Shown: positions 46,990 through 56,699 of the stretch, piece by piece
Position numbering within the stretch: position 1 is the first letter of the stretch
How the letters are laid out: every line of letters begins with the position of its first letter
Source of the DNA: Zanthoxylum bungeanum
Taxonomy: Eukaryota > Streptophyta > Magnoliopsida > Sapindales > Rutaceae
Assembly (NCBI GenBank): GCA_019454045.1
Contig: SKCR01033473.1
Location: forward strand, 1-64,000
Direction: 5' to 3'
DNA: 64,000 nucleotides
The notes under the pieces: model-generated
The model's input: only the letters and a program-made list of their open reading frames with translations
What the model was told of the DNA's origin: nothing
Databases searched by the model: none
Translations under genes and position numbers: made by a program

Positions 46990-47480
46990 GTACCATCCAG
47001 AACTCTGATGAAAGGCAAAGTTCAACAGCTAAACTTAAAGTATGCAATCTGCATATAGAGCTTGAAGATAAAACGTACAACGCACTGAAGAATTTAAATC
47101 TTGATCTGTAAGCTACTGGAGAGAAAAGGCTCCACCAGCTCAATGAATTGGAGGAATTTCACATACAACCTTTCTAGAATGCCAAATTATACAAAGAAAA
47201 GGCCAAGAAGAAACATGATGAGAAATTAGTGCGCATACAACTGGAATCGGGGCATCGGGTATTGTTCAGCAAATCAAGGATGAAAATTTTCCCTATGAGG
47301 TTAAAATCACGATGGTCAGGTCCATTCTTAATCACTCAAATTTTACCAGATAGAACCGTTGAGTTACATGATCCAAATTCTAAAGAAACATTCAAGGTTA
47401 AAAGTAAGCGTGTCAAGCACTACTGGGGAGAATCATTGGAGCGAAAAAAAGAAAGTGTCACACTTTCAGATCTAGCCTAA
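46990..47480 (+). pseudogene. Athila pol C-terminal tail (integrase end)
   Basis: From about 47030 the reading is VCNLHIELEDKTYNALKNLN, then ATGEKRLHQLNELEEF and NAKLYKEKAKKKHDEKLV. The open frame 47229-47480 carries RWSGPFLITQILPDRTVEL and KVKSKRVKHYWGESLE, the normal end of Athila pol. RT, RNase H and the integrase DDE core, which should lie between protease and this tail, are absent: a deletion joins them near 46990-47030. Confidence 0.88.
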
Positions 47481-47605
47481 TATTGGGGCAGTCATGTCTA
47501 GCTGACAACGTTAAACTTAGCACTAGAAGAGAGGCAACCCATGCAATTTGTGTATATATTAAGATTTTGTGTGTTTAATTTTTATAGGTAAAGTCACATT
47601 TCAGG

Positions 47606-48154
47606 ATGGAAGATGTTCTCGCAAATCTTCACAAGTATTTTTTTTCTCTCCCCCAAAACTCTCTGATGAAAGTCTACAAAGCTCGCTTGGAACGAATGAG
47701 ACTTCTGATGATCAAAGGTGTTCCTAATGACATTCATTGGATTATTGAATCATGAGTCTGATTGGCATGTGAGTCTTCTGACTCTTTTATTTCATATATG
47801 CCTGATTTAGTAAAAAACACCTATGCTAAGAAAAGAAGAGGTAAAAGAATTGGTGTTTGCTATAAATGTGCAAACATGACATGTAATACTCGTTGTCGTT
47901 CTTTAGGAATGGTGTCTGATAACCATGAAGATAAGATTAAATCCATTAGGGATGGTATGAATAAGGAGTCTTTGGATGACATATCATTGACTCTTGAGAC
48001 GCATTCCAATGGATATGTGTATCACGCAATTCACATGTTACATGCACAATTTCAAAAAGAAAGACAGTATTTAAGTGTCGAGAATCTGACTCTAAAAGAC
48101 CCTGTTTGCCAATTTATAAGAAAACTGGATGGGAAACTTGTCCCTGACACATAG
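47606..48154 (+). pseudogene. Unknown 182-codon ORF in env position of Athila
   Basis: ATG 47606 to TAG 48154 in one frame, broken only by two adjacent TGAs at about 47754-47761. The product has a basic middle (KNTYAKKRRGKRIG) and a small Cys cluster (VCYKCANMTCNTRC, four Cys), then a polar, helical C-terminus (IRDGMNKESLDDISLTLETH; HMLHAQFQKERQYLSVENL). A polypyrimidine-AG (CACATTTCAG) directly precedes the ATG, like a splice acceptor. Athila elements often carry an env-like ORF here. This product shows no signal peptide or membrane segment. I do not recognise the family; it may be a captured host fragment. Confidence 0.55.
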
Positions 48155-48404
48155 ACGTCATTCAAGCCGTTACTTCATGTAAATATTATTATCTCTTTGT
48201 ATTTATCTAATAATTGTGATTTGTTATTTTCTTTTATTTTCTCCAACAAGATCATGACTTTTTGACTTTCACGATTTATTTTACTATTTGGCTAATAATT
48301 ATCATTTGACAAGTACTAGTGCTATTATTACTCACCCTTTTTCAGGTGTTATAAATTCAACTCATCATTGCACTCTTGAAGACATCCAGAGTTGAGAAAA
48401 AAAA
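48155..48404 (+). other. Spacer with acceptor-like site before LOG-like segment
   Basis: AT-rich and non-coding. CTCACCCTTTTTCAG ends at 48344, a good plant 3' splice-site shape, about 60 bp before the ATG of the LOG-like segment. Confidence 0.4.
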
Positions 48405-48969
48405 ATGGAAGCAACTTCAAGAAGACGAGTTGTAAACATTTGTGTGTTTTGCAGTACTAGTGCTGGTTCTAAACCAGAATTCATTGAGGCAGCACAGGAA
48501 TTGGGTCGAGTCATAGCTGAAAGGAATATGCACTTAGTATATGGTGGTGGAAATCTTGGACTAATGGGGATCGTTTCAATGGCTGTACAGGAAGGAGGTA
48601 GTCAAGTTCTGGGAATCATCCCAAAACGGCAGAGGCGAATCTTATAGGACCATCAAAAGGTGATTAATGCATAGTGCCAGGTATGTCTGAATGACTTGTG
48701 GAAATGATTATCTATGCTGATGCTTTTATTGCTTTGCCCGGTGGCTTGGGCACAAATGAGGAAATTTTACAGTGCTATCTTGGGTGAACTTGAACATACA
48801 CCAAAAACCAATTAGACTATTTAACGTTGATGGATTTTATGATTTTCTTTGTGTGTTTCTTGATGATGCACGGAGAAATGGGTTCGTTTCAAAACCTGTA
48901 AAAGATATCCTTTTCACTGCCAGAACTGCCAATGATTTAATTAACCAAATCTTAGCCTTTGAACCATAA
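48405..48969 (+). pseudogene. LONELY GUY-like cytokinin phosphoribohydrolase, captured
   Basis: LOG enzymes release active cytokinin from cytokinin riboside 5'-monophosphate. Frame one (ATG 48405) gives the Rossmann N-terminus: VNICVFCSTSAGSKPEF, LGRVIAERNMHLVYGGGNLG, LMGIVSMAVQEGGSQVLGII. After a stop, another frame (48722-48772) has the family signature AFIALPGGLGTNEEILQ. The last frame (48772-48969) supplies VNLNIHQKPIRLFNVDGFYD, FLDDARRNGFVSKPVKDI and TANDLINQILAFEP. Order and spacing match a full LOG of about 190 residues, without introns, so it looks like a cDNA-type capture. Two frameshifts and one stop inactivate this copy. It lies between the Athila pol tail and 3' LTR. Confidence 0.88.
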
Positions 48970-50062
48970 ATTGACCTTATCTTTTCCAAGATAAACTGGT
49001 CCGATAATGATCGTGGTAAAAAGCGTCGGATAAATCTGGATCTTAACCTTTAATTTTCTTTTTAGATGTAGAATTTCAGCTAACCAGGTACTGTTTTCTA
49101 AACTCTTCTTCTACTTTTTAGACATTGGGGACCATGTCTCAATTAGGTTTGGGGGAGGGGAATAATTAACTAGTATCTTGTTTTTATTTTTCGTTGTGTT
49201 GTTTTTATTTAATTTTTAGTAAAAAAATTTCAAAAATTCAAAAAAAATATATATTTTGTTTTTGTTTTTAATTTGACTAACCAGGTGGAATTGGGTTTTG
49301 AGATAGCTGTGTAAGGAATTTCCACTCCTGAGACGTAGCTCAACCTATTTCCTAACAAGTTAAATTTTGTTTATTTCCTTTTGAATTATTTAATTTGTGA
49401 ATTCTCCATAATACTGACTAAATTGGATCTTCATATGCTCAGTTGACAGGTATTATCAATATAAATGCTAATATACGGCCATGAGTTGTAAATGAAAAGT
49501 TTGTAATATTCAGTGTTCTACTTAAACTGGAGGAAGCATCTAAAAAGCGATGGAATAATAAAAAATATAAAAGAGAAAAATGAAAATAAAAATTCCATTG
49601 CTAAAAAATGAGTAAATTCTTATATAACTTTAGGACAAAAATATTACTCTCTTTTCAACTTCACTTATGAATATTATGGGCACAATGAGCTGATTAATAC
49701 CTTGTTGGCTGTGTATATGGAGAATGGTAAAAATAATCGGAGAATTTACTTATTTGGTAATTTATAAAGAAAGAAAACAACTACTAACTTGGATAAGAAG
49801 TTTCACTAGTTTAGTCACTAACTTGTTTATTGTCTTTTCCTTTTTCTTTTTGCTTTTGTGTGCATTAGATTGACATTTGTGGGTATCGTTGCTGTAAGCC
49901 CTCACGAGACTACAACTCGTCCACTAGGGACACCTAGGGGTTTAAAGGCTTGTTACATACGCTAAAGGCAACCGTGATCCCAACGAAAGTGGCTTAGTTT
50001 AATTTTATTTTTAAGTTGTTAATGTATTTTATTTTATGTTTTGCTCGAGGACTAGCAAAATG
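48970..50062 (+). other. Athila 3' non-coding region
   Basis: No coding content. A polypurine-like TTAGGTTTGGGGGAGGGGAA lies at about 49143, resembling the true tract at 50063. A downstream segment has TCGAGGACTAGCAAAATG (50045), the usual Athila lead into the polypurine tract. Confidence 0.65.
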
Positions 50063-50076
50063 TTAGGTTTGGGGTG
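50063..50076 (+). other. Athila polypurine tract
   Basis: TTAGGTTTGGGGTG immediately before the 3' LTR start TGATAAGCGG. Confidence 0.75.
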
Positions 50077-51951
50077 TGATAAGCGGTAAATATATTAGTA
50101 TTTACCGTCCCTTTTACTTAATATTTTGCATAGTTTCTTAAGGTTTGTGAATATTTTGATTGTTTTGTGTATTTTTTAGATAAATAAGGTACCAAGACTC
50201 ACTAGAATCAAATCGGGGCCAAAACAGCGAAAAATGGACAAAAAAGGAAAAATTATTATTTGGGCGTCGCGACGCGCAACCATTCTGTGTCGTGACCGCT
50301 AACGTGTGCCGAACACATGTCAACATCAGAGGACCTTACTATCATACGCACTTGCTAACATGCGTCTGTCATGTGTCAACATCACAGCAATCTTGCTATC
50401 ATGTGCCAGACAGGTGTCGTCATCCCATGCTACCGACATTACATGTCATTACTGATGTCAGCATCGCGACGCGCATAACCTTCTTTATTGCGATGCTGAG
50501 CCAATAATTCAGCTACCGATGAAAAATGTGTACACGTGTCAGCATCTCACAAACCGCGGACATGTGGAACGAATCAATGGCGTGTCGTGATGTGTAATGT
50601 TCCACGCATCACGACGCGCATCACCAAACTTTGCATATAAATTGAGGCCAAAATCAGAAGGAAAATTCATACATTCTTCTGGGGATTTCCTTAATAATAC
50701 TAAGAAGATTGTATCTTATTTGTTTATTTACAGCTTTCTGTATTTAATTTTTTATTTTACGCAATAGTTCTTTATTTATTTTACTTTCAGTCTTTATTTT
50801 TACTTTTCAGTATGAGGAGGTAACTCCCATCTGCTGGGGTGAAAAGTTAAGCTTTTATTACTAATATTTAGATTAATCTCCCTTAGTTATAATATATAAA
50901 TTATTTTAAAACCTGACTTAATGGGATACCGCTTTTATGATCGGTTGGACTTAATTAAATTGATTTTAACCTGACTAAATTGGATACCACATTTATGGTC
51001 AGTTGGAATTAATCATAAATCTGACTTAATCAGGATACCGCCTATATGGTCGGTTGGTAATGTCATGCAAACTTTATATATTATAATAAGGGAGATATCT
51101 AAAATAGAAATAATAAAAGTGGATCCTCTAACCCCCATCATTTTCTTTATAGCTTTATTTACCTTTTTAATTTCCAAGCTTTTACTTTATGTCATTTTCT
51201 TTTTTTAAGCTTTTACTAGTCCTAGATATGTGTTGTAACTAAATACCATATGTAGGGTTGTGATGAATTCCAATATCACCGATTTATAAGGGGTTATTTT
51301 ATGTCTTGGGTAATATAAAGATTTATTTATTGAGTCTTAAGCTTAATGCTTCTTGTTAATTGGCCACTAATAAGATTGATTTGGTAAACTCAAAATGAAC
51401 TTGGGAAAGGGATTTTAAGTTTAGCCTTAGACTCAATAGCTCACGATCTCACCTCGGGGCAAAATACTCTTAGGTAGATTTCCTTACAGGATAAGAATAT
51501 ACATGTCTGGTGGGGTAGCCATAATTAGAACTTAATCTTAATGAATTCAGGTAACTTGGTTAACATAGGAATATGATTAATTGGGTTATATTGGGTGTTT
51601 GCATCTGACCATCGGAAGAGGCTTTTGCATAAATTCATGTTTCAGGTTAATAAACCGATATATTGCACAAACATGAGATAATCACTTCATCTTTAAAAGA
51701 TATTGGAAGAATTCACAACCCTAGATAGTTTCTTAATATTGAATTTTCCTTAAATTTACTTTCTCACTATTTTATTTACTTATTTTCAGAAAAAAATCAC
51801 CATCCAATCAACAAACAAATCTTTTAGGTACTCAAAAATATTTAACTTCATAAATTGATAGCTTAGGTATTAAGTCCTCATGGGATCGATATATTTTATA
51901 CTACTTGATCGATACGTGCACTTGCGTTACGTGAGTGATTATCACCGATCA
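50077..51951 (+). repeat. Athila 3' LTR
   Basis: TGATAAGCGGTAAATA to CACCGATCA. CG-rich palindromes include the perfect GCGTCGCGACGC (50264-50275) and others near 50461 and 50605. The TACCGCCTATATGGTCGG repeats lie at about 50925-51060. Complete counterpart of the solo LTR at 3625-5621. Confidence 0.9.
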
Positions 51952-52321
51952 GCATGTATGAAATTAAAGTAAGCTTATAAATGGTTATTAAGCACACTTT
52001 TGTCATTAGATGACTTGGTTGCCATTCTAGAGTTGTTAGGCCACTCAATGATGACCTAGAATTGTTCTTGACTTGTTTAAAAGTTGTGAGGCTTGATTGG
52101 TGTTGTAGTAATTGGATTAAAGTGTGATATTGAATTAATTTTGGTTAATTTGATTATTTGGAAAAATTAGGTTTTTGCCTAAACCAAAATTGGGGCTTTT
52201 CATATATGTGATGTATTTTAAAGTATATGAGATGTATAAATCATTTTGGTAGTGATTGGAAATCACCTAACCTTGTATTTGACAATTTAGGACTAAAATG
52301 ATCAAAATATAAAATGTGGGG
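51952..52321 (+). repeat. Copia 5' LTR remnant
   Basis: Matches the 3' LTR from about 58230 to 58600 (GAAATTAAAGTAAGCTTAT to AAAATGTGGGGGT), then diverges. Neither the LTR end nor a primer site is visible, so the LTR tail and part of the leader were deleted or replaced near 52321. Confidence 0.85.
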
Positions 52322-52751
52322 GTATAGACGATATGAATTTGTTTGTACCGGATAAATATATGATATTAGGTAAATTCAAGTGAGAGCGGAAATCCTGAAC
52401 ATGACAAAGCTGTTAGGATTACGCGAGTATCTTGAATTTATCATTGACAAGTTTAATCTTGATACGCATCTTTGTGAACGTGCCAAAGTTATCATAACGA
52501 GAAATGATCATCCTCGAAATAAATGAGTGCCAAAACTGTGAGCTGAAATATATTCATGGGGCCACTTTTCACTATTGTATTTATTTAATTATTGAATGTT
52601 TTGTATTATGTTTAAGGATTACAGTTTTACATTAAATAGTAGGAAGGCCATTTTTAGATTAAAAATTCATGATCTATTTAATATTTTATGATATTGTATG
52701 AAACTCTTTATTTTGCTAATCGTTTTTCGCTATCTATGTGATAGATTTGTG
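52322..52751 (+). other. Copia leader remnant
   Basis: Non-coding sequence between the LTR remnant and the gag start. No primer site or motif recognised. Confidence 0.5.
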
Positions 52752-53589
52752 ATGGCAGCTTGTTCGACCAACCCTTTTGCTCGTATGCTGGATACGAATA
52801 AGCTTAAAGGTGCAAAGAACTTTGATGACTATGACATGGATTTGAGGATTGTCTTCATATCTGAGAAGCTGGGATATGTATTGGAGGGTCCTTTAGCCGT
52901 TGTTATATCTAAAGATGTGTCCCCATAGGAAATTGAGACTTTTCAGAAATGGAAAGATGAATTTAAGGGTTAAATCATATATTTTCATTTCACTGGTTTC
53001 AGAAATGAAAAGACAATATTTTGATATGCCTGATGCATATAGCATGTGGCACGACTCTGAGAATTTTTCATGAATCAAGAACAAGTCTTGGTTCATAGAG
53101 TAGGAATGGAACTGTTCCATTCAAGACTTGATGAAGGGGACAGGCTGTAAGTTCGCATGTGCTTCATTTGATTGATCTGATCAAGCAATTGAGGCGAAAC
53201 GATTTCCCTTTCAATGATACTTTGGTCAGAGTGTCATTCTAGGTTCGCTCCCGGTGTCATATCGCCAGTTTGTAATGTACTTCAACATGAACGGGATTCA
53301 CTGTTCTTACCATGAGTTGCATATGATGCTTCTCATGGCGGAGGAAGATTTAAAGAAGGGAGTGCCGACTCGCCCTTCGAAACTCACTTCACTTTCCGCT
53401 TCTTCCCACTTTAAGTCGAAAGGGAAAAAGTCAAATAGAAAGAAGAAGAAGGGTTTCAATGCTCCTTCGCAAAATAAGATAGCGAAGCCCAAGAGGTCTT
53501 CTGAAGAAAAGTACCACCACTGCAGTAAGATCGGGTACTGGAAGAGGAATTGTCAGGACTACCTGGCCCGGATCAGAAAGGAAATATAA
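52752..53589 (+). pseudogene. gag: Copia gag
   Basis: MAACSTNPFARMLDTNKL at 52752, then KNFDDYDMDLRIVFISEKLG and YVLEGPLAV, the N-terminal part of copia gag. A TAG after ISKDVSP breaks it. The frame 53254-53589 continues with MLLMAEEDLKKGVP, a Lys-rich linker and the zinc knuckle YHHCSKIGYWKRNC, in which the first Cys is Tyr. The nucleocapsid would bind element RNA; the changed ligand and stops mark decay. Confidence 0.88.
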
Positions 53590-54178
53590 TCGACATCAGG
53601 TACTTTTATTTTTCCTATTATTGATATCTCCTTAGCTTGTAAAGCTGTAACATCTAGTTGGATTTTAGATTCCGCTTGTCCTGTTCACATTTGCAATTCG
53701 TTACAGGAGTTGAAGGAAAGTAGACAGCTGAAATCTGGAGAAATGTAGTTACGTTTCGGGAGTGGTAACTCTCTGGATGCGGTTGTAGTGGGATTATGTG
53801 AGATTATTGTACCCAGTTGGAGACTTTTGTTATATGACTGCTATGTTGTACTAGAATACGTAGCTAATATTATATAACTTTTTATATTAGATACATAGGG
53901 ATATTATTTAAATATTAAGAACTGTTCATTGTATTTATATGACATAAATAATATTCATATCCTTGTATGTCCAAATGAACATGGTCATTATATTTTGCAT
54001 ATTCTCGAGATATCTTGAATACTAGGATTAATAAACGTCAATTATCTGAAATAAATAATATTAAACTTAAGCATATGAGGTTAGGTCATATTCCTAACTC
54101 CAGTTGGTTAGGAATTGTTTTATTTAGGATCTCATCATTGAACCCTATCCAACTTGTGAATCTTGTATTCATGATAAA
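53590..54178 (+). pseudogene. Copia protease / pre-integrase region
   Basis: WILDSACPVHICNSLQELK at about 53658 is the copia protease active-site region (usually LDSG-x-S-H), with Gly changed to Ala. LRFGSGNSLDAVVVGLCEII follows. The GAG-pre-integrase part is reduced to KHMRLGHIPNS-like sequence near 54070. Several stops. Confidence 0.75.
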
Positions 54179-54900
54179 ATGACCAAAGCCCCATTTTTGG
54201 ATGTTGGACATCGAGCCACTGACATATTGGAACTTATACATTTCGATGTATGTGGTACCATTAGACAGACTACTCACAGTGGTTTTTCATACTTTGTTAC
54301 TTTTACTGATGATATATCACGGTACGGTTTTATTTATTTAATGAAACATAAATCGGAAACCATTGAAAGTTCAAAGAATTTCGTAATGAAGTCAAAAAAT
54401 AAACTAGAAATTTTATTAAATGTCTTCGATTGGATTGAGGCGGTGAATATATGAGTGGTGAATTAACTGATTATTTAAAAGAGAATGAGATTCTCGCTCA
54501 ATATACTCCACTGAGTACTCCACAATATAATGGAGTGTCTGAAAGGACAAATCGAACATTATTGGATATGGTCTGATCTATGTTGAGTTTTACAAATTTG
54601 CCTTATTACTTATGGGGTTATGCTCTTTTAACTGCCACTCATAGTTTGAATAAGATTCCTTCTCAAGCTATTTCTACGACTCCGTATGAGATATGGACCG
54701 GTAGGAAACCAAATCTTAATTATGTTAGGATTTGAGGCTGTCATGTATACGTCAGGATGGCATAGAAGAATAAGCTTTTGCCTCGAGGGTAAAAGTTTAG
54801 GTTTGTTGGATATCCTTCAAATACGAAATGATATTTGTTCTATGATATCGAGCATCGAAATGTGTTCGTAGCTCACTTCGCTAAATTTCTAGAAATAGAA
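54179..54900 (+). pseudogene. Copia integrase
   Basis: ILELIHFDVCGTIRQTTHSG supplies the first catalytic Asp and FTDDISRYGFIYLMKHKSE the segment after it. YTPLSTPQYNGVSERTNRTL (about 54502) holds the final Glu of DDE. The integrase tail LPYYLWGYALLTATHSLN and FVGYP-like sequence follow. The stretch between first and last catalytic parts is shortened after NKLEILLNVFD, so the middle Asp region is disturbed. Confidence 0.88.
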
Positions 54901-55149
54901 TTTATGTCTGAATGAGGTAATCATAGACAGATTGAACTTGATGAAGTACAACCCGAGACCAACGAACCAACGGAGGAACCTGAAGTTCAAGTAGATGAAG
55001 AACCTTCAACACACATACTTCGTAGGTCTGTTAGGGTATCAAGAGCTACTGATCACTTGTGTTTGATACAAGAATGCAGTCTTGATGTTCTCTTCATTGA
55101 AGAGACTGGCCTTTATACCTATAGAGAGGTGATGTTGGACATCAACTCC

Positions 55150-55990
55150 GTAAAGTAACAACAGGCCATGAAATCAGAGTTAGAATCTATGCATAAGAAT
55201 CAAGTTTGGGACTTGGTTATGCTTCCTAAAGGAATTGTTCATATCGGTTGTAAATGGGTTTACAAAAGGAAGCGTGGGCCTGATGGAAAGGTTGAAACCT
55301 TTAAGGCCCGACTGGTAGCTAAAGGTTACATACAACGATCTGGTGTCGACTACGATGAAATTTTTTCACCAGTTGTGATGCTAAAGTCTATTAGGATTTT
55401 GTTATCTATTGCTGTTTACCATGATTACGAGGTTTGACAGATGGATGTCAAACCAGCTTTTCTAAATGGATTTCTTGACGAAGAAATCTATATGGAACAA
55501 CCAGAAGGTTTTGTATCCAGTGAAAACTCGGGCATGCTATGTAAGCGTAAGAAGTTCATTTATTGACTTAAAGAAGCTTCGCGAAGTTAGAATTTTCGAT
55601 TCAACGAGATAATCAAATGATCTGATTTTCTCAAGAATTCAGAAGAATCATGTGTGTAAAAAAAGGCAAGTAGGAGTATGATGGTATTTTTAGTTCTCTA
55701 TGTTGATGACATCCTAATCATTGGGAATGATATCGGGATGATATAGGGCGTTAAAACTTACCTCTTAAGAAATTCTCTATGAATGACCTGGGAGAAGCTT
55801 CTTATGGCTTAGGCATAAAGTTCTATAGAGATAGAGAAAGGAAATACATTGGGTTATCCCAATCAATGTACATAGATAAGATCTTGGAACGGTATAACTT
55901 TGGTAACTGTAAGACATTAAATATACCGTTCAGACATAACATTCATCTTTCGAAGAAGATGTATCCACAAACATAAAATGAGAAGATTAG
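55150..55990 (+). pseudogene. Copia reverse transcriptase
   Basis: ELESMHKNQVWDLVMLPKG, GCKWVYKRKRGPDGKVETF, KARLVAKGYIQRSGVDYDEI and FSPVVMLKSIRILLSIA are the standard copia RT start. MDVKPAFLNGFLDEEIYMEQ (about 55441) contains the first catalytic Asp. LYVDDILIIGND (about 55697) is the YVDD active site. LSQSMYIDKILERYN belongs to the connection. A TGA separates VYHDYEV from QMDVK, and a frame change follows KRKKFIY. Confidence 0.92.
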
Positions 55991-56159
55991 AATGTCTAAT
56001 CAGTCTTATGCTTCGTGTTTGGGCAGCTTCATATATGTCATGTTATGTAATAGGCTTGTATCAGCTTCGCGGTTAGTGTAACCAGCAGATATTAGTCCAA
56101 TCCAGGTAATGACCATTGAATGGCCATTAAACATATCCTAAAGTATCTTAAAGGTACTA

Positions 56160-56625
56160 AGGATTAGTTTATGATATATAAAGAAAATGAACTGCAAGTT
56201 AATGGGTATATGAATTCAGATTTCCAATCAGATCCTGATGATAGAAAATCTACATCAGGATTTATGTTTACCCTTAACGGAGGTGTAGTTTGTTGGAAAA
56301 TTTTCAAACAGGGGTCCACAGTTGATTCCACCACAGAGGCGGAATATATTGCAGCTTCTCAAGTTGCAAAAGAAGCTGTTTGGGTGAAACACTTTATCAC
56401 AGAGTTGGGAGTTGTCCCAAGTATCGAGAATCTGATTCCGTTATACTGTGATAATAATGGAGCCATTGCACAAGCAAATGAACCGAGAGCGCAACAGAAA
56501 TCGAAGCATGTGGAACAGAAGTATGACATCCATCGAGAGATTGTGTCGTGAGGGAACATTTTCATGTGCAAGGCCTCGAGTGAAGATAATGTAGCAGACC
56601 CGCTTACCAAGGTCACTCCTCCCAA
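56160..56625 (+). pseudogene. Copia RNase H
   Basis: YMNSDFQSDPDDRKSTSGF, STTEAEYIAASQVAKEAVW and YCDNNGAIAQANEP give the D-E-D catalytic set. SKHVEQKYDIHREIVS follows. After a TGA the tail reads DNVADPLTKVTPPKLFDK, the normal end of copia pol. Mostly one open frame, 56171-56551. Confidence 0.93.
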
Positions 56626-56682
56626 GTTGTTTGATAAACGTGTGGAGTCTATGGGTATGAGATACAATCGATTTTGGCACTA

Positions 56683-56699
56683 GAGCAAGTAAGAGAATT
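56683..56699 (+). other. Copia polypurine tract
   Basis: GAGCAAGTAAGAGAATT directly before TGTTAGGATTGG. Confidence 0.75.

Larger units (their letters stand above)
41572..51951 (+). mobile_element. Athila-lineage gypsy element, deleted, with extra genes
   Basis: Truncated 5' LTR (41572-42641), tRNA-Asp primer site, gag-protease, the pol tail, two extra coding segments and a full 3' LTR (50077-51951). RT, RNase H and the integrase core are missing. An A/C-family solo LTR sits in its front part. The right end abuts a copia 5' LTR remnant at 51952. Confidence 0.88.
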
